A stretch of 64,000 nucleotides of DNA from Hysterangium stoloniferum (GCA_015178975.1 WHVD01000014.1:62001-126000), one strand, 5' to 3'; shown: positions 22,449-34,389, counted from the stretch's first letter. Translations and numbers: made by a program. Notes: generated by a model not told the origin, from the letters alone.

Positions 22449-22950
22449 TATTTCTCATAAATTTTCTTTTTAAAAGTAATCCAAAAATCCTTTAAAATCT
22501 CATGATAAAATTGAAAATCTGATGTGGTGATGTAGTGGTGACATAGGCTTAGGGGTCTACCTTAGACCCTATTCCACATGGACATTTTCCATTGGATTTC
22601 AAAGGATTTTGAGTATATTTCTCATTGAAATATTCAATGGTGATGTAGCTAAATGTTCCTTCAACTTAACTCTTCCTTTCTTCAACTCTATTCTTTTTTC
22701 CTTTTTTTGGTTAGGAAGAAATAGGAGGTAGAGTAACTAAAAAGTTTGGAATAGCTACATCACCATTGAATATTTCCATGAGAAATATACTCAAAATCCT
22801 TTGAAATCCAATGGAAAATGTCCATGTGGAATAGGGTCTAGGGTCCTAAGCCTATGTCACCACTACATCACCACATCAGATTTTTAATTTTATCATTGGA
22901 TTTTAAAGGATTTTTGGATTACTTTTAAAAAGAGGATTTATGGGAAATAG
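22449..22950. repeat. Foldback element with about 200-bp arms
   Basis: The left arm (22449-22651) and right arm (22752-22950) are inverted copies with only scattered differences, separated by about 100 bp of AT-rich, pyrimidine-rich DNA. Shared blocks include GATGTGGTGATGTAGTGGTG and its complement. No open frame. Structure is that of a foldback MITE. Target duplication not resolved. Confidence 0.85.
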
Positions 22951-23960
22951 TTAGGGTTCTATTAAATAAAATTGGGGGTCTCCAACTATTCCAAGATCTT
23001 TTTTTATTTCTTCAAATATAGGAGGAAATTTTGATAAGACCCCCAGAATATCTACTTCCTCTTTAGGATAAGAAAGTTTGTAGATACACATAATAAAGAC
23101 ATCAGTTTCACCTTTGGGTCTACATATCCTCTTGTTTCTCAAGTCTGAAATTTAGCATAGGACAACCACTTCTTCTTATCAAATTTTTGATTGATCCTGT
23201 GTATCCATCCTCAGTACTTATACCATGTCTTTTACACTGTTCTAAGATCTTTCCTTCCCTAACTTTATATCCTAGTATCTTAGGGAAGTTCATAGTACCT
23301 AATTTTATTAGGTAGAACTTTCAATAGTTCAATTTGGAAAAATGTTCTTTCATCTCTTTCACAAGATGATCAAAAGATTTTTTATCTATAATATCAAGTA
23401 TTTTAGATTTATATGCTATTTCGAATACTTCTTCCTCTTCTTCATCACTAGGGATGTAGCTTCTATTACCCCATGAAGTTTTAGGCTTGTGACTCTTTGA
23501 AATATTTTTTCTTACAAATTTATACCATTTCCAAGTTCGACTAGAGGAAGCTACTCCGAAGATTCCTTTATAGCTTTTATCTAAAAAAACTATTCTTATA
23601 TATTCTTTAAATTGGTCACAGGCTACTTCTAATTCTTTCATCAGTGTGGCTTTATCAGTTCTCTTATTTTCTACTATCAGGTACTTACATTCATGTATAT
23701 TATCTTTCAAATCTCTCTTATAATAACTAACAACAAAATCATAATCTTAGATATATCTACATTATCCCTATCTGTTGTATTATATTGTATAGTTAATTGT
23801 GGAGTAATTACAAATTGTGGTTGAAATAGTATTCCTAAGATAATATTCCAAGGTGCATACTAAAAGCATTCTAGATTGTCAGGGTTTATAAAATTACTTT
23901 CAGCAGCACCCACAGACATCTTTAAGACTTGCTCCATTAGACTTACTGATCTAATCAATA
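22951..23960 (-). pseudogene. AT-rich degraded gene, possible PD-(D/E)XK-like fold
   Basis: Minus-strand open blocks at 23710-23321 and 23142-22951 look coding (charged, lysine/glutamate-rich, no low complexity) and lie in the same direction, so they are probably parts of one decayed gene that abuts the foldback element. In the first block, YLIVENKRTD is a hydrophobic strand followed by E-N-K, the kind of (D/E)XK motif seen in the PD-(D/E)XK nuclease-like superfamily, and a C-terminal acidic run DEEEEE follows. The assignment rests on this short motif alone. I do not recognise a named family. Confidence 0.3.
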
Positions 23961-24159
23961 TACATAAAATTTCAATTATCTCTCTTAAATGGAATATATG
24001 TAGATTTAGTCTCTATGGTAGACTGTCAGGGTAATATATATAATATATGGTTGCCATTTATTTTATTATATTTTTCTACATTTTTTCTATATTTTCTCTA
24101 TATTTTATAATATATGCACCTACACACAGATACAGGTGCGAACGCGATTACGTAATCAC

Positions 24160-24335
24160 ACCATCGAAAGGCCGCGCCGCCATCGCAAAGTCCCCGCCGC
24201 TGTCGCCGTCGTCGCACGGCTGTCGCAGCCGTCGTCGTCGCGAGGTCGCCGTATCCGCCGTCGTCGCAAGGCCATCGCAGCCGTCGCCGTCGCGAGGTCG
24301 CCGCAACCGTCGTCATAAGGCGGCCGCCGCTGCCC
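24160..24335. repeat. CGTCGC-type trinucleotide-rich tract
   Basis: Runs of CGYCGT and CGCCGC units make arginine/alanine-rich spurious frames on both strands, in an otherwise AT-rich neighbourhood. Low-complexity DNA, no coding claim. Confidence 0.75.
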
Positions 24336-24649
24336 ATAGCCTGGGTCGTCCCTGCGCACAGATGTGCGCCCCGCCGCTACAAACAAAGTCGGCGCCGACG
24401 CAAACGCCGAGGCGCCGGTTAGACACCGAAAAACATTGGATATGTTTTGTGAGTCACTGTAAGTATATATAATGAATTATATCGAGAAATAAGAGAAAAC
24501 AATATAATCATGTACTCTCAGCATTAATAAAATCACTGAGAGACTTTTCCTACTAGACTGCGCATATATAATAGTACATTTTAGATGTAAAAAGTCATTC
24601 CAAGACATATTGTCTCATATTTGTTCGCGCGCTAATACTCGTTTCAATA

Positions 24650-24895
24650 ATATAATACAGGGGCTGCATAGGCCTGCGCAAGGATTGAATTTAGTTTTTT
24701 TTGGGCCCACGAAGACAACTCTTCTTATAAGAAGGAAGAAAAGCAAAGATATATGGACGACAGCTCATCAAGTCTCATCTCAGTCAATATTAATTATCGA
24801 CGTCGAGCCGCCAAATTTACGCGCTCGAGATGATGCTAGATGTTCAGTACCCATTGCGACCAATACGCATTACAGCGAACCCCTGGCTAGTGGAT
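24650..24895 (+). pseudogene. Relic of promoter and exon 1 of an adenylate-forming enzyme
   Basis: Aligns with 30353-30620, the upstream region and first exon of the decayed paralogue. It shares CCTGCGCAAGGATTGAATTT, GACGACAGCTCATC and CAGTCAATATTAATTATC. The coding part resembles the start of the intact gene (Pro-Ile-Arg..NPWLVD). Nothing of later exons follows. A third member of this local family survives only as this stub. Confidence 0.7.
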
Positions 24896-25758
24896 AGTTG
24901 CCGTTATGTCATATATAGATCACATGCTAGAAGCTGCAATGTGCAAAAAATAATCATCTCGTACATACTTTATTCAATTGACTTGAAACTGTTTAGTGGA
25001 AATATGTGGGTCGCTATCAATCGGGTGGGATACTTCATGTTGAATTTCAGGAATGCGGTATGCGAACTCGAACCACAAAGGGATATTAGTAAACGGTTAT
25101 GACAAGTCTTATCCCCATTTGTAGTTGTAGTTAATCTTTACCTACTCTGCCAAGACGGAAGTAATCCGGTCGAGGAACACCCATATTCTATTCTAACTTC
25201 GAGTTTGCAGTGTACGGGCATCTAGCCCGAAAATACTGTCACCAAAAATATTAATTCTAGTATGCATACCCGTTAGTGCCTCGGTTGAGTACTACCATTA
25301 ACGCAACCACACAGCTCCACACCGCACATGCATCTGCCCTACGATCGACTTTCAGACAGATGTACCCGCCTTGACATAAAGCGTGAATATAGATAATTCG
25401 GATCGATGCTATATTCGAAATGATCACGACACTCACACTCCTCGGAATATGTGGAAAACCCTACACACTCTAAAGAATTCTCTTGGCATGCATGACTTTT
25501 GGGGGTGCTCAGACATTCAGCTCAACCTGGAAAATGCCTGGAGTATTATTTCCTCCTCGAGTGCTTCTTGTTGCACCCAGAGTTAATTAATTCTTGTTGT
25601 AATGGGGTGTTTTAATACATCTTCTCAAGAAATGACACCAAGAACTAGATCACGATCACCCGGACTTCCCCCACTTGGCAGATATTATCGGGTGTTATGC
25701 TTCTAGCTTAAAATGGATAAAGACGTCGTCGTCAACCGTAGTTTTCTTTTCCACAACC
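24896..25758. other. Spacer before the intact adenylate-forming gene
   Basis: No gene recognised; includes the probable promoter of the gene starting at 25759. Confidence 0.4.
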
Positions 25759-28464
25759 ATGATCTTCTACGGTGACAGTCTTTCCGCGCCTCCAGATGAT
25801 CTAACGATTCCCCAGCTACTGCTGGATCAGCATCATCCTCTCCAGCCTATCAGGAAGATTGGAAATCCATGGCTTGTGGACGATGCGACTGGAAAAGCCT
25901 ACGGCTTCGAGGAGATCAGAACGAAGGTTCAAGGTGAGCACAATAATATATTGCTCCGCTGCGGACCATAACATTCACATCTCTGGGAAACAGGAATAGC
26001 TAGCGGCTTAAAGACTGTTTATGGCATAAGTGCGCTTAGACTTCACCTCACGGAAGAGTTGGGTGCTAACTACCGTTTCGACATCTAATAGAGGAGGAGG
26101 ATGTCGGTAGGTGCAACACTGCGCTTTGAAGGACATTTCTGACTCAGTTCATTAGTGTGTCTGTTCAGCCCAAACCATATAGGTCGGTATCAGCCGAACG
26201 CTGTTCTTCGCCGAATGATTAATATCTATCAGATTATCCTGCTGTGATCTGGGGAACGCATCGTCTGGGCGCTATTATCACGCATGTAAAGCTATTTGTT
26301 GGCTATATTCTATCTTAATGTATCTGCTTATACAGTGCAGCGAATCCTACCTTCGGCATTGAAGAATTAGGTATGCGTCACTTCCTCCTCTCACGAAACA
26401 CCAAGATGACAGATTATTATCCAGTGTACCAACTATCAACAACTAAAGCCAAAGTCATAATCACACATCCGTCCTCTCAGTCTGTCGCTCTTTCCGCTGC
26501 GCAGAAGGTCGGCATATCCCCATCAAACATCTTATATCTCTCTGGTACAAGCCTTCTTGAGCCTTCCATCGATTCGCTCATTAGCGCATCTCTTCTATCC
26601 CCGCCATCGTATAGCGAACGGAAACTTCGCCCCGGAGAGGGAAGGACTAAACTTGCATTCTTATCCTTCTCTTCTGGAACCACAGGCAAACCCAAGGCCG
26701 TTTCGATACCTCACTATGCAGTTATTTCAAATATACTTATGATGGCGAAATTTCATCGTGTTGCGGATGATCAGTATGAGGCGCCGGAGAGGAGACGTTT
26801 CAGACCTGGTGATGTCGCTGGTGCAGGTGAGACTTTAGTATGGTATGGTGCCGTATGAGGTATGCTTACTTTTTAAATTGCAGTACTGCCATTATTCCGT
26901 ATGTGCTTCAATTTTTTGTGAGTCTAACAGCAGGAAGTGATTTTCGTACACCACAGATATCCTTGGACTGGTCGTAAACGTGTGTTGTGCTCTGCATATA
27001 CCGGAATTTTATTCTGACGTGGCCGTAGCTGCATTGGTTGCTCTTCAGTGGAGTGTGTTTACATCTCTGTCCTACGTTCTCTTTTCTCAGAGTGAATCTC
27101 TCAGCTGACCTTGGTACTTTCGGCCAAATTCAACTACGAGCAGATGCTGAAGAACATAGTGCGTTACAAGATTACGCATCTTCTGTGTGTGGTCTTCTCT
27201 ATCCATCCCTTCCTTCTTTTTGTAACATTTGAAAAGCCTTGTTCCGCCGCAGGTTGTTCTCTTTTGCAAAGTACGTCCTCCCCCCTTAGTTATGGTTCCC
27301 AGTCACCCCATGCCCTCTAAAGCACCCCGCGACAAAGAACTATGATCTCTCGCACATCCGCTGGGCTATCGTCGGCGCAGCTCCCGTCTCACGCGAGCTA
27401 GCTCTTCAGTTTCAAAAAGTCCTCCCCCAGGCGGAAATTGGTCAAGGATACGGGCTAACCGAAACTTGCACCACCATTACAATGGTACGTGTGATTTCAT
27501 CATTAACATGATTTCATCCTGGGCAGTTAATAAAAATATGTAGACGCCACTCAGTCAACGAATTGGGACACCCGGCAGTGCGGGTCAACTTCTGCCAGGC
27601 GTGCGTGCTAAAATCGTGAAACCCGATGGCTCGCTCGCGGGGTATGATGAACCCGGGGAACTTGTCGTGACTGGGCCCAATATGACATTGGGCTACGCGA
27701 ATAATCCACAAGCGTAAAGACCCCCATGTCTTATCCTTGCGAACTCTATAGACTGACTCGCTGTCGACAGAACGAAGGAGACATTTGTCGATGGGTATGT
27801 TTTCTGACGGATAATCTTATAACTGTCCCAGCTATTCGTTGTTTTATAGATGGGTACATACTGGTGATGAGGCCCTAATGAAGCCTAACGGAGATCTCTA
27901 TATCGTCGATCGACTAAAAGTCCGTTCCTCTTGACTTACTATATTCTCTCTCAATAAGCCACTTCACAGGAAATATTCAAAGTTAAAGGCTTCCAGGTCG
28001 CCCCTGCTGAGCTGGAAGGTCATCTCCTAGACTACCCTGATGTGGACGACGTTGGCGTTATCGGTATTCCAGATGATTTCAGTGGGGAAGTGCCTATGGC
28101 GTTCATTGCCTTGAACGCGCAAGCTATAAAGCGAGTTGAGGAAGATCCTACAGAAGCTGACAGGATAAAGCAGGATGTTGTAAAAGTATACACACAGCGT
28201 ATCCCTGTTCCCCAAAGCTATTACACTTATCACTTTTTTACAGTTTGTAGCCGATGCAAAAGTGCAATACAAATGGCTAGCGGGCGGGGTCGAGTTTATT
28301 GACCAAATTCCAAAGAACCCATCTGGTCAGTTTTTTGTCACTTTATTCGAAATATCGTATCTTGATATGTCTGGATTTCTGCAGGGAAAATCCTGAGACG
28401 GCTTTTACGAGATAGAGCTAAAGAGGTCCTGGCGCAACGTAAGGCAGGAAAGGTCAAGTTGTAA
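25759..28464 (+). CDS. 4-coumarate:CoA-ligase-like acyl-CoA synthetase
   Basis: A member of the adenylate-forming superfamily: it would activate a carboxylic acid with ATP and join it to CoA. There are about 15 small exons. The first is 25759-25933 (MIFYGDSLSAPPDD); the next ones are 25994-26029, 26092-26106, 26156-26182, 26233-26285 and 26425-26826. The AMP-binding P-loop SFSSGTTGKPKAV lies near 26667-26705, the YGLTETCT adenylation motif near 27450, the VHTGDEA block near 27853, and the C-terminal GFQVAPAELEG hinge near 27990 with PSGKILRR (catalytic Lys) split by an intron near 28320-28395. The protein ends KVKL, a weak peroxisomal signal at best. About 540 residues, the usual size. All junctions I traced are GT..AG except that joining the exon ending at 26285 to the one before NPTFGIEEL (about 26341-26370), where the frame does not close with canonical sites. 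A small defect there cannot be excluded. Substrate unknown. Confidence 0.85.
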
Positions 28465-28719
28465 TTACTGTGAAATTGATACAAGTGGCGTTGCCCAATT
28501 TGAACTGTATATATCTTTCCTTGTTTCCCATGAATTGATTTTGGACATTTACGTGTGTTATGGGTAAGCAAAGGCGAAATGAGAGAACGAGTCTTAAGGG
28601 TTAATGTATCAGCATCTCCTACTCCTGTATTCCTGTACGACGACTGGGTAGGGTGTTATCGATCTTTCACATTCAGGGATATCTGGCTGAGAGCTTCCGC
28701 ATTTCGAGCCATTTGGGGA

Positions 28720-29541
28720 TTAACATGGCTTTGGAGTGGCTTTTAGAGCTGCAATGCTAGTTGGTAGACATTTGTGTAAAATGGGAGGGAGTGAGTCGTT
28801 CGTTGAGCGTGATCCTTCGGCGGCAGCCTTAGCGTGATTGTCAGCCAGCTCATTTCCTTCGATTCCTTCATGTCCGGGTACCCATTCAAAGTGTATGTGG
28901 GTGCGACGTCTGTGATGTTGTAATGACTGGATGGCTCGGATGATGGCGTCCAGGAGATGTTGGCTAGGTTGGATGGCATTGTTGGTGAGTGCTTTGATTG
29001 CTGCTTGATTGTCTAGTGCAATTAGGATAGACCTGGCACGTGGGAACTTGTCAATTAGCTTCAATGCTAACAGGATACCGACTAATTCTCCTTCGAAGAC
29101 AGTGTGTTTCTCTTGTGGTCCTAAATGGAAGAGAAGATAGTCACTGGTGAGTGGAATTACCGCTGCGGCACCTATGTGATTTTCGAGACCCGATCCATCT
29201 GAGTATATTTGTAGGTCGTCGATTCGTGTCTGTATAATTCGGGCAGCTTCTTCTTTGTTCTCTGCTATGTGGTGTGTAAAGGTGGGTTGCCAGTTTGGGT
29301 GTTGTCGGTAGGGGTTGATGGTTTCGATGTCGTGGGGCACAATAGAGAATTGTCGAAATAGGTTGTGTATACTCGATCGGTGTCTTTTCGGGGTCCGTCG
29401 CCCGGTAGATCTTATGATGGGGGCCAGAAGATGTGGGGATGGGAGTGAAGCCAGTCGTAACGTTTCGCGGAAGCACATATCTTCGAGAAGGATTTGGATT
29501 GTGAGGGTCAGCTTATATGCATTCACGTGATGCATGCACAT
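28720..29541 (-). mobile_element. LINE (Tad/I-like) fragment with RNase H domain
   Basis: A single open frame of 273 codons holds the C-terminal RNase H of a non-LTR retrotransposon: LQIYSDGSG (first Asp), HTVFEGELVGI (Glu), LIALDNQAAI (Asp) and WVPGHEGIEGNELAD (His/Asp). All four catalytic blocks are in order within about 150 residues. The reverse transcriptase that should precede it is missing, so this is a truncated piece. It sits on the minus strand directly downstream of the acyl-CoA synthetase gene, tail to tail. A related RT piece in plus orientation lies at 33240-33530. Confidence 0.85.
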
Positions 29542-30350
29542 TGATTTATTTTTCCTCGAGCGGCATCATTGAAGTTGAATTATGACGTCAGTACGTTTCA
29601 CAGCTGAGATCTGAGAGGTTTTAGCTAGTTGACTCGCGTCGTTTCATGTTCAAAAGAGGAGGGTATAGAGATAAGATACTACGGACGGGGAGGGACAGTA
29701 AAGGTAAGCCTTAGTCGGGGCCATTACAGGTAAGCAACTATATATGTGTACCTAATAAAGGTAGCTAATCTACTAGTCAGCATAGGTAAACCACGAATGT
29801 AAGGAATGCTACTTACCCCTTAGTTGGGACACTAAAGCAACTACTCTATGCTTATTTACAGGGTTTCTCATACCTTGTCCGCGTGTGTTTTCTTTTAATT
29901 TTCTTATTACACAAGCGCCCATCGGTGTCAGTGAGGACTTCAAGCCGGCCTTACTTACAAACTTCTGAGACAAGCCGCAGCTGAGTGAGATGAACCGCCC
30001 CGCGCAGCGAGCGCAAATATGGCGACAAATTTTGAGAGAGAAATGTTGGTCATTGTTGATAAGTTCAAGAAATGATGATTGCACAATATATCGCCATTTT
30101 ATGGTTTACTTGTTATCTTTTAAGGGCACAATACCCGAACCCAACTTGCTTGGGTTTTTTTTTTTCATAAAACGGGGTTTATCCTGGTTATTCATGATGC
30201 TTCCAATGCAATTATCACCAGTTTATAGAAGAAATGCTCGCACAAAAAATATATATTCACGAGTGCTTATTCAAAATTTAAAAAAATCGCGCGCGGACAA
30301 GGCTTATGAGAACAAAGCCTGTAATAAGTACCGTAAGAACATTATTCAGA
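29542..30350. other. Unassigned spacer
   Basis: No gene or repeat recognised between the LINE fragment and the decayed acyl-CoA synthetase copy. Several GGTAAGC/GGTAAGT motifs cluster at 29700-29800 without surrounding exons. Confidence 0.4.
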
Positions 30351-30352
30351 TT

Positions 30353-33015
30353 TTATATAATACAGGCCTGCATATGCCTGCGCAAGGATTGAATTTATTT
30401 TTTTTTGCGCTCGCGAAGACAACTCTTGCTTATAAGAAGGAAGAAAAGGAAGGATACATGGACGACAGCTCATCGAGTCTCATCTCAGTCAATATTAATT
30501 ATCAACGTCGAGCCGCCAGATTCACGCAGTCAAGATGATATTTTCTGGTGGTTCTGCCGACAATCTATGCTAGATATTCAGCACATTACGATCAATACGC
30601 ACAACAGCGATCCCCCGGCTAGTGGATAGTTGTCTCGGGCAAGTCATATGGTTTCGAGGAAATCAGAGCAAGGGTGCATGGCAAGCTGTTGTTTAAAACA
30701 TTATTTATTGATGCTGTACTTACGGAGTGTTCTTTCAACCAGGCTTAGCCACATCCTTGAAATTTAATTATAAGGTCAGTGAGTCACAAGTAACAGGTTA
30801 GTTAAACAATATTAATCCCCGTCTTGTCTCCATCAAATTTTCCATGTTAAACAGAGAGGACGACGTCGGTATGTCAACTACTGCTTAAGCCATACATAAT
30901 CTCATTATTATTTACACCGGATTATCCATAGTCGCAGTGATCGGTCCAAACCATATAGGCTAGATGATTTTCATCGCTCACAGAAGTCGTTGCTAATCTC
31001 ACCAATGTTCAGATTATCCTATTGTGGTATGGGCTACGCATCGCCTGGCGCAATTGTCATGCAAGTCTGAAAAGTCATTACAATTTAATTTCCCTGTTAA
31101 TTGCTAATATCCCCAGGGGTGTGGACCATACATTTGGGGTAGAAGAATTAGGTTTGCTACTCTTCCCTGATCTTCAGCTAAAGCTAAGACAGGCCATCAG
31201 CACGACAGCTTGCAGATACCAAAGCTGACCTCTTGATCGTCCACCCGAGTTCTAAAGATGTCGCGTTAGAGTCTGTCTGTATATCCGAAGATCGTCTGCT
31301 TTACTTCTCCCCGTCTAGCTCCCCAGAAGTCCTTTCGGGGTGTTTTGACAGACGATCTTGTACTGGGTAGGTTGTGGAGGTAGGAGATTTATAAGGAACG
31401 TAAACCAGACGACGGAGAAAGCAAAACAAGGCTTGCTTTCTTGGCATGCTCATCACGAACCACCGGAAAGCCGGTGGTCCAGTAACCATATCTCATTTCG
31501 CGGTTGTATCTAACATTTTGCAATCAACAAAATTCCAAATCCCAGACTTTTCCAGTACATCACAGCACTATCGCGTGGGGGATGTGATTGTTGGAGGTAA
31601 ATCTGTGCTTCCATTCTTCCGTGCGTTGCATACACCACCATTAAATATGGGCTCATCACAAATAAAGATATACCGATGTCTACGGACTGGCCGCAAATGT
31701 ACGTGACCCAACATTTACATAGAACTCTGGGAATTGGTGACCACTTCCATCAGCTGCACTGCATGTTGTTCAGCGGGGTGGGTCTTTATTTTCGTAATTG
31801 TTCTGTGCCCCAAAACAAACACGTTTGAGGTAACGCTGGTGGTTATCTCCAAATTCAATCACGAGGACATGCTCAAGAGTATCGTGGATTACAGAATCAA
31901 GCATTTATTGTACAGATTCTTTCATGCGCTGAACGTAAATCTGGATATTTGTCTGATCATTGATTCTTAGTGTTGTTCCACCCAGATTATTCTCTTTTGT
32001 AAAACGAGTAAACTTCCGATCCCTCATATCGTGTCCACTTGACTAGTTCCTCCCAGCATTCAGCGACAAAGAATTATGACCTAGCGTATGTTCGCTCCGT
32101 GTTGGTTGACGGAGCCCCATTCTCTGCGAACCTCATGAAACAGTTTCCTGAACTGCTCCCCTGGGTCGAGATTGTCCTAGTATATGGTACGACCGAAATG
32201 CCGACCGTGGTAGCAATGGTGGATTTTGCGTCGTATTACGGCATCAGAAGGAAAATTCATCTCAATGTCTTTACACCAGACACCCCCGAGACAGAAGATA
32301 GGTACGCCAGGAAGCGTAGGCTGCTTACTCCTAGACGTACAAGCTTGAGTAATAACCTCCAAAAGTAATTTGGCGGGACTCGAGGAGCCCGGAGAATTGG
32401 TTGTTACAAGTCCACAGATTGTCTCTGGGGTATGTTAAGAACGTCGAGCGTAAGTCATTTTTTGCGAAACTGATAGGCTCGTTTATCGACCTGTCTGTTA
32501 GGACTGAGGAGACTTTTGTTGATGGGTATGTACTGTGCGCTGTTATTTGATAGCTCTTACAGCTTACACTAGCTGGGTTTATACTGGAGACAGCGTGGTC
32601 ACAAGGGAAAACGGCGATATCTTCATAGTGGGTCGCTTGAAGATATGTCTTTCAGAACTATATGAACCTCAATATCGTTGCTATTGGGAAATATTTAAAG
32701 TACGCGGTTTCCAAGTTTCTGCAGCTGAACTAGAAGGCCATCTATTGAGTCACCCTGACGTAGCGGACGCCGGAGTCATTGGCGTCCCCTCATGAATTCA
32801 GTGGTGAGATGCCTATGGCCTTTGTTACACTTAAGGCGGATGACTCTCCACTTGTTGCAGACGATCCGGAAGCTGCCAACAAAATCAAAGAAAGCTTGAA
32901 GAAGGTGCGATTGTCTGTTAAATGAAGCTATCGAGTTATTATATCCTATAGTTCGTGAGTAATGCGAAGAGTCAATACAAGTGGTTAGCAGGGGAGGTTT
33001 ACTTACTATAAAATG
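30353..33015 (+). pseudogene. Decayed tandem copy of the acyl-CoA synthetase gene
   Basis: Parallel to 25759-28464 and in the same order. It has upstream sequence shared with 24650, an ATG at 30535, an FGVEELG block near 31135, a damaged P-loop (CSSRTTGKPVV in place of SSGTTGKPKAV, about 31450-31480), NYDLAYVRSVLVDGAPFSANL near 32070-32130, a YGTTEM block near 32180, VYTGDSV near 32578, and EIFKVRGFQVSAAELEGHLL near 32690-32750. Frame is lost several times and the final PSGK segment is absent. The copy after the hinge stops near 33010 (AKSQYKWLAGE). An old duplicate that has lost function. Intron positions match the intact copy where both can be read, so it arose by DNA duplication, not retroposition. 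Confidence 0.85.
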
Positions 33016-33239
33016 TCCATCACTTGAACATGCTCAATATATGGGATTGATGACATTGCAAGCCTATAACCTACTATGAGTGATCTGGTGTCTTGAAAAA
33101 TTATGACACTTGGTGAAACCCCAAAAAATCGTTGGGTGTAGTTCTCATGTCAGGTAAATTTTCTATAGGATATTAGTAAAGGCCCAAGAATATCTATATT
33201 TATTTATCAAGCACCTGGTCACGTAATAAAAGATGCGTA

Positions 33240-33530
33240 CGGAAAACAACGGCCAATCAGCCGGCCTGATTCAGAAATGGGAAGCCGTATAATCAAGGCT
33301 GTGTCCTCAGTGAACTATCTGGGAGTTATCCTAGACCAAGAATAAGGTGGAAGGAACAGACAATTCAACCATTAGCGAGAGGAACGGCGTACAAGTGGAT
33401 ATAGATATATTCTGCACGCCACTGAGGAAAGGAAGTAAAAAATCTTGAGAAGTGTAGGAGCGGTGCGAAAGTTGGCAAGAGTTCAGAGGATGGCAGCATC
33501 ACTCACAACGGGAGCGATGCGTAACCACCC
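33240..33530 (+). mobile_element. LINE reverse-transcriptase 3' fragment
   Basis: Short plus-strand blocks VSSVNYLGVILD (about 33300-33340) and GAVRKLARVQRMAASLTTGAM (about 33450-33522) match the thumb region that follows RT in fungal Tad-like LINEs. Frameshifted and truncated on both sides; a separate relic from the one at 28720. Confidence 0.6.
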
Positions 33531-33559
33531 CCCCCAAACGACAACCTGGATGCATAAAT

Positions 33560-33648
33560 CTAATCCCATCGAACCCGTAACCTTAAGGCTCTTACCCGGT
33601 CAGAGGGACCGTAAGAGCCTCACGCTCTGCCGATTAAGCTAGCAGGGC
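33560..33648 (-). pseudogene. tRNA-Lys-like pseudogene
   Basis: On the minus strand: GCCCTGC acceptor-like start, D arm (GCTTAATCGGCAGAGC), an anticodon arm with CTT, an intron-like insert, and GGTTACGGGTTCG of the T arm. After that the T stem and the 3' acceptor strand are lost. Flanking sequence, including CGTAATACAT, matches that of the intact tRNA at 33999, so the two arose by a local duplication. Confidence 0.65.
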
Positions 33649-33998
33649 TTGATTCATAGGAGGCACATCGTAATACATGTTGAACCACAAGACCCGTTGT
33701 TACATTCTGCATTTGAATCTGCTATTTTTTCACCCATTCCAGACTCATTTGCCATACTACACCTTAATTTTGTTGTACTAGTATTTAGAGTAACAAAAGG
33801 ATAAATTCATAAGGCGAAGTCCGTATATCTTGGGGTGCGAACTTTGAACTTCTATGTAGTTATGGATTATAGATATTTGGTACTTAATGGCTAGTTCCAT
33901 AATTTTTAAAAATATTTCACGCACTTGGAAAAAGATATATGTATAGTTCAATAGGAAAACTCATGAAGGAACCGGTGATTTAGCAAAATAAAATTATA

Positions 33999-34091
33999 GC
34001 TCCGCACGAGAGTCGAACCCGCAACCTTAAGCCTCTCACCCGGTCAGAAGGACTGTAAGAGTCTCACGCTCTACCATTGAGCTAACGGAGC
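33999..34091 (-). tRNA. tRNA-Lys (CTT) with short intron
   Basis: Minus strand, 93 nt. The acceptor GCTCCGT pairs with GCGGAGC; the D arm is GCTCAATGGTAGAGC; the anticodon CTT is at 34059-34057; an intron of about 20 nt follows position 37; the T arm is GCGGGTTCGACTCTCGT. The 3' end carries no encoded CCA, as in eukaryotes. The A box (TAGCTCAATGG) and B box (GGTTCGACTC) of the Pol III promoter are both present. One anticodon-stem pair is imperfect, so activity is likely but not certain. Confidence 0.8.
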
Positions 34092-34389
34092 TTAAATTAC
34101 GGAGGGCATATCGTAATACATATTGTTGTGGTTCCACCCATTCTAGACTTATTTGTCATACTACACCAGGGAATGGATCCAGTAAAGTATTAGCACAGAC
34201 ACGAATGGGACATAAGCCTGAATAATAACCTTCTTTCGGTTTAAGCAAGAATTACTACATTAAAGGACATTACAAATTTCGTAAATACACTAATCATCAT
34301 GTCGCTACCTTAAAAAAAAAAGGAGACAACGAGAATCGTCCAAAAAGATATAAATCAAAAGTCATTGGATCTTATTACGGTGGATCTTA

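Noticed and set aside
24047-24472. Arg/Ala-rich frames on both strands
   Set aside because: Produced by CGTCGC-type low-complexity repeats; composition bias, not a gene.
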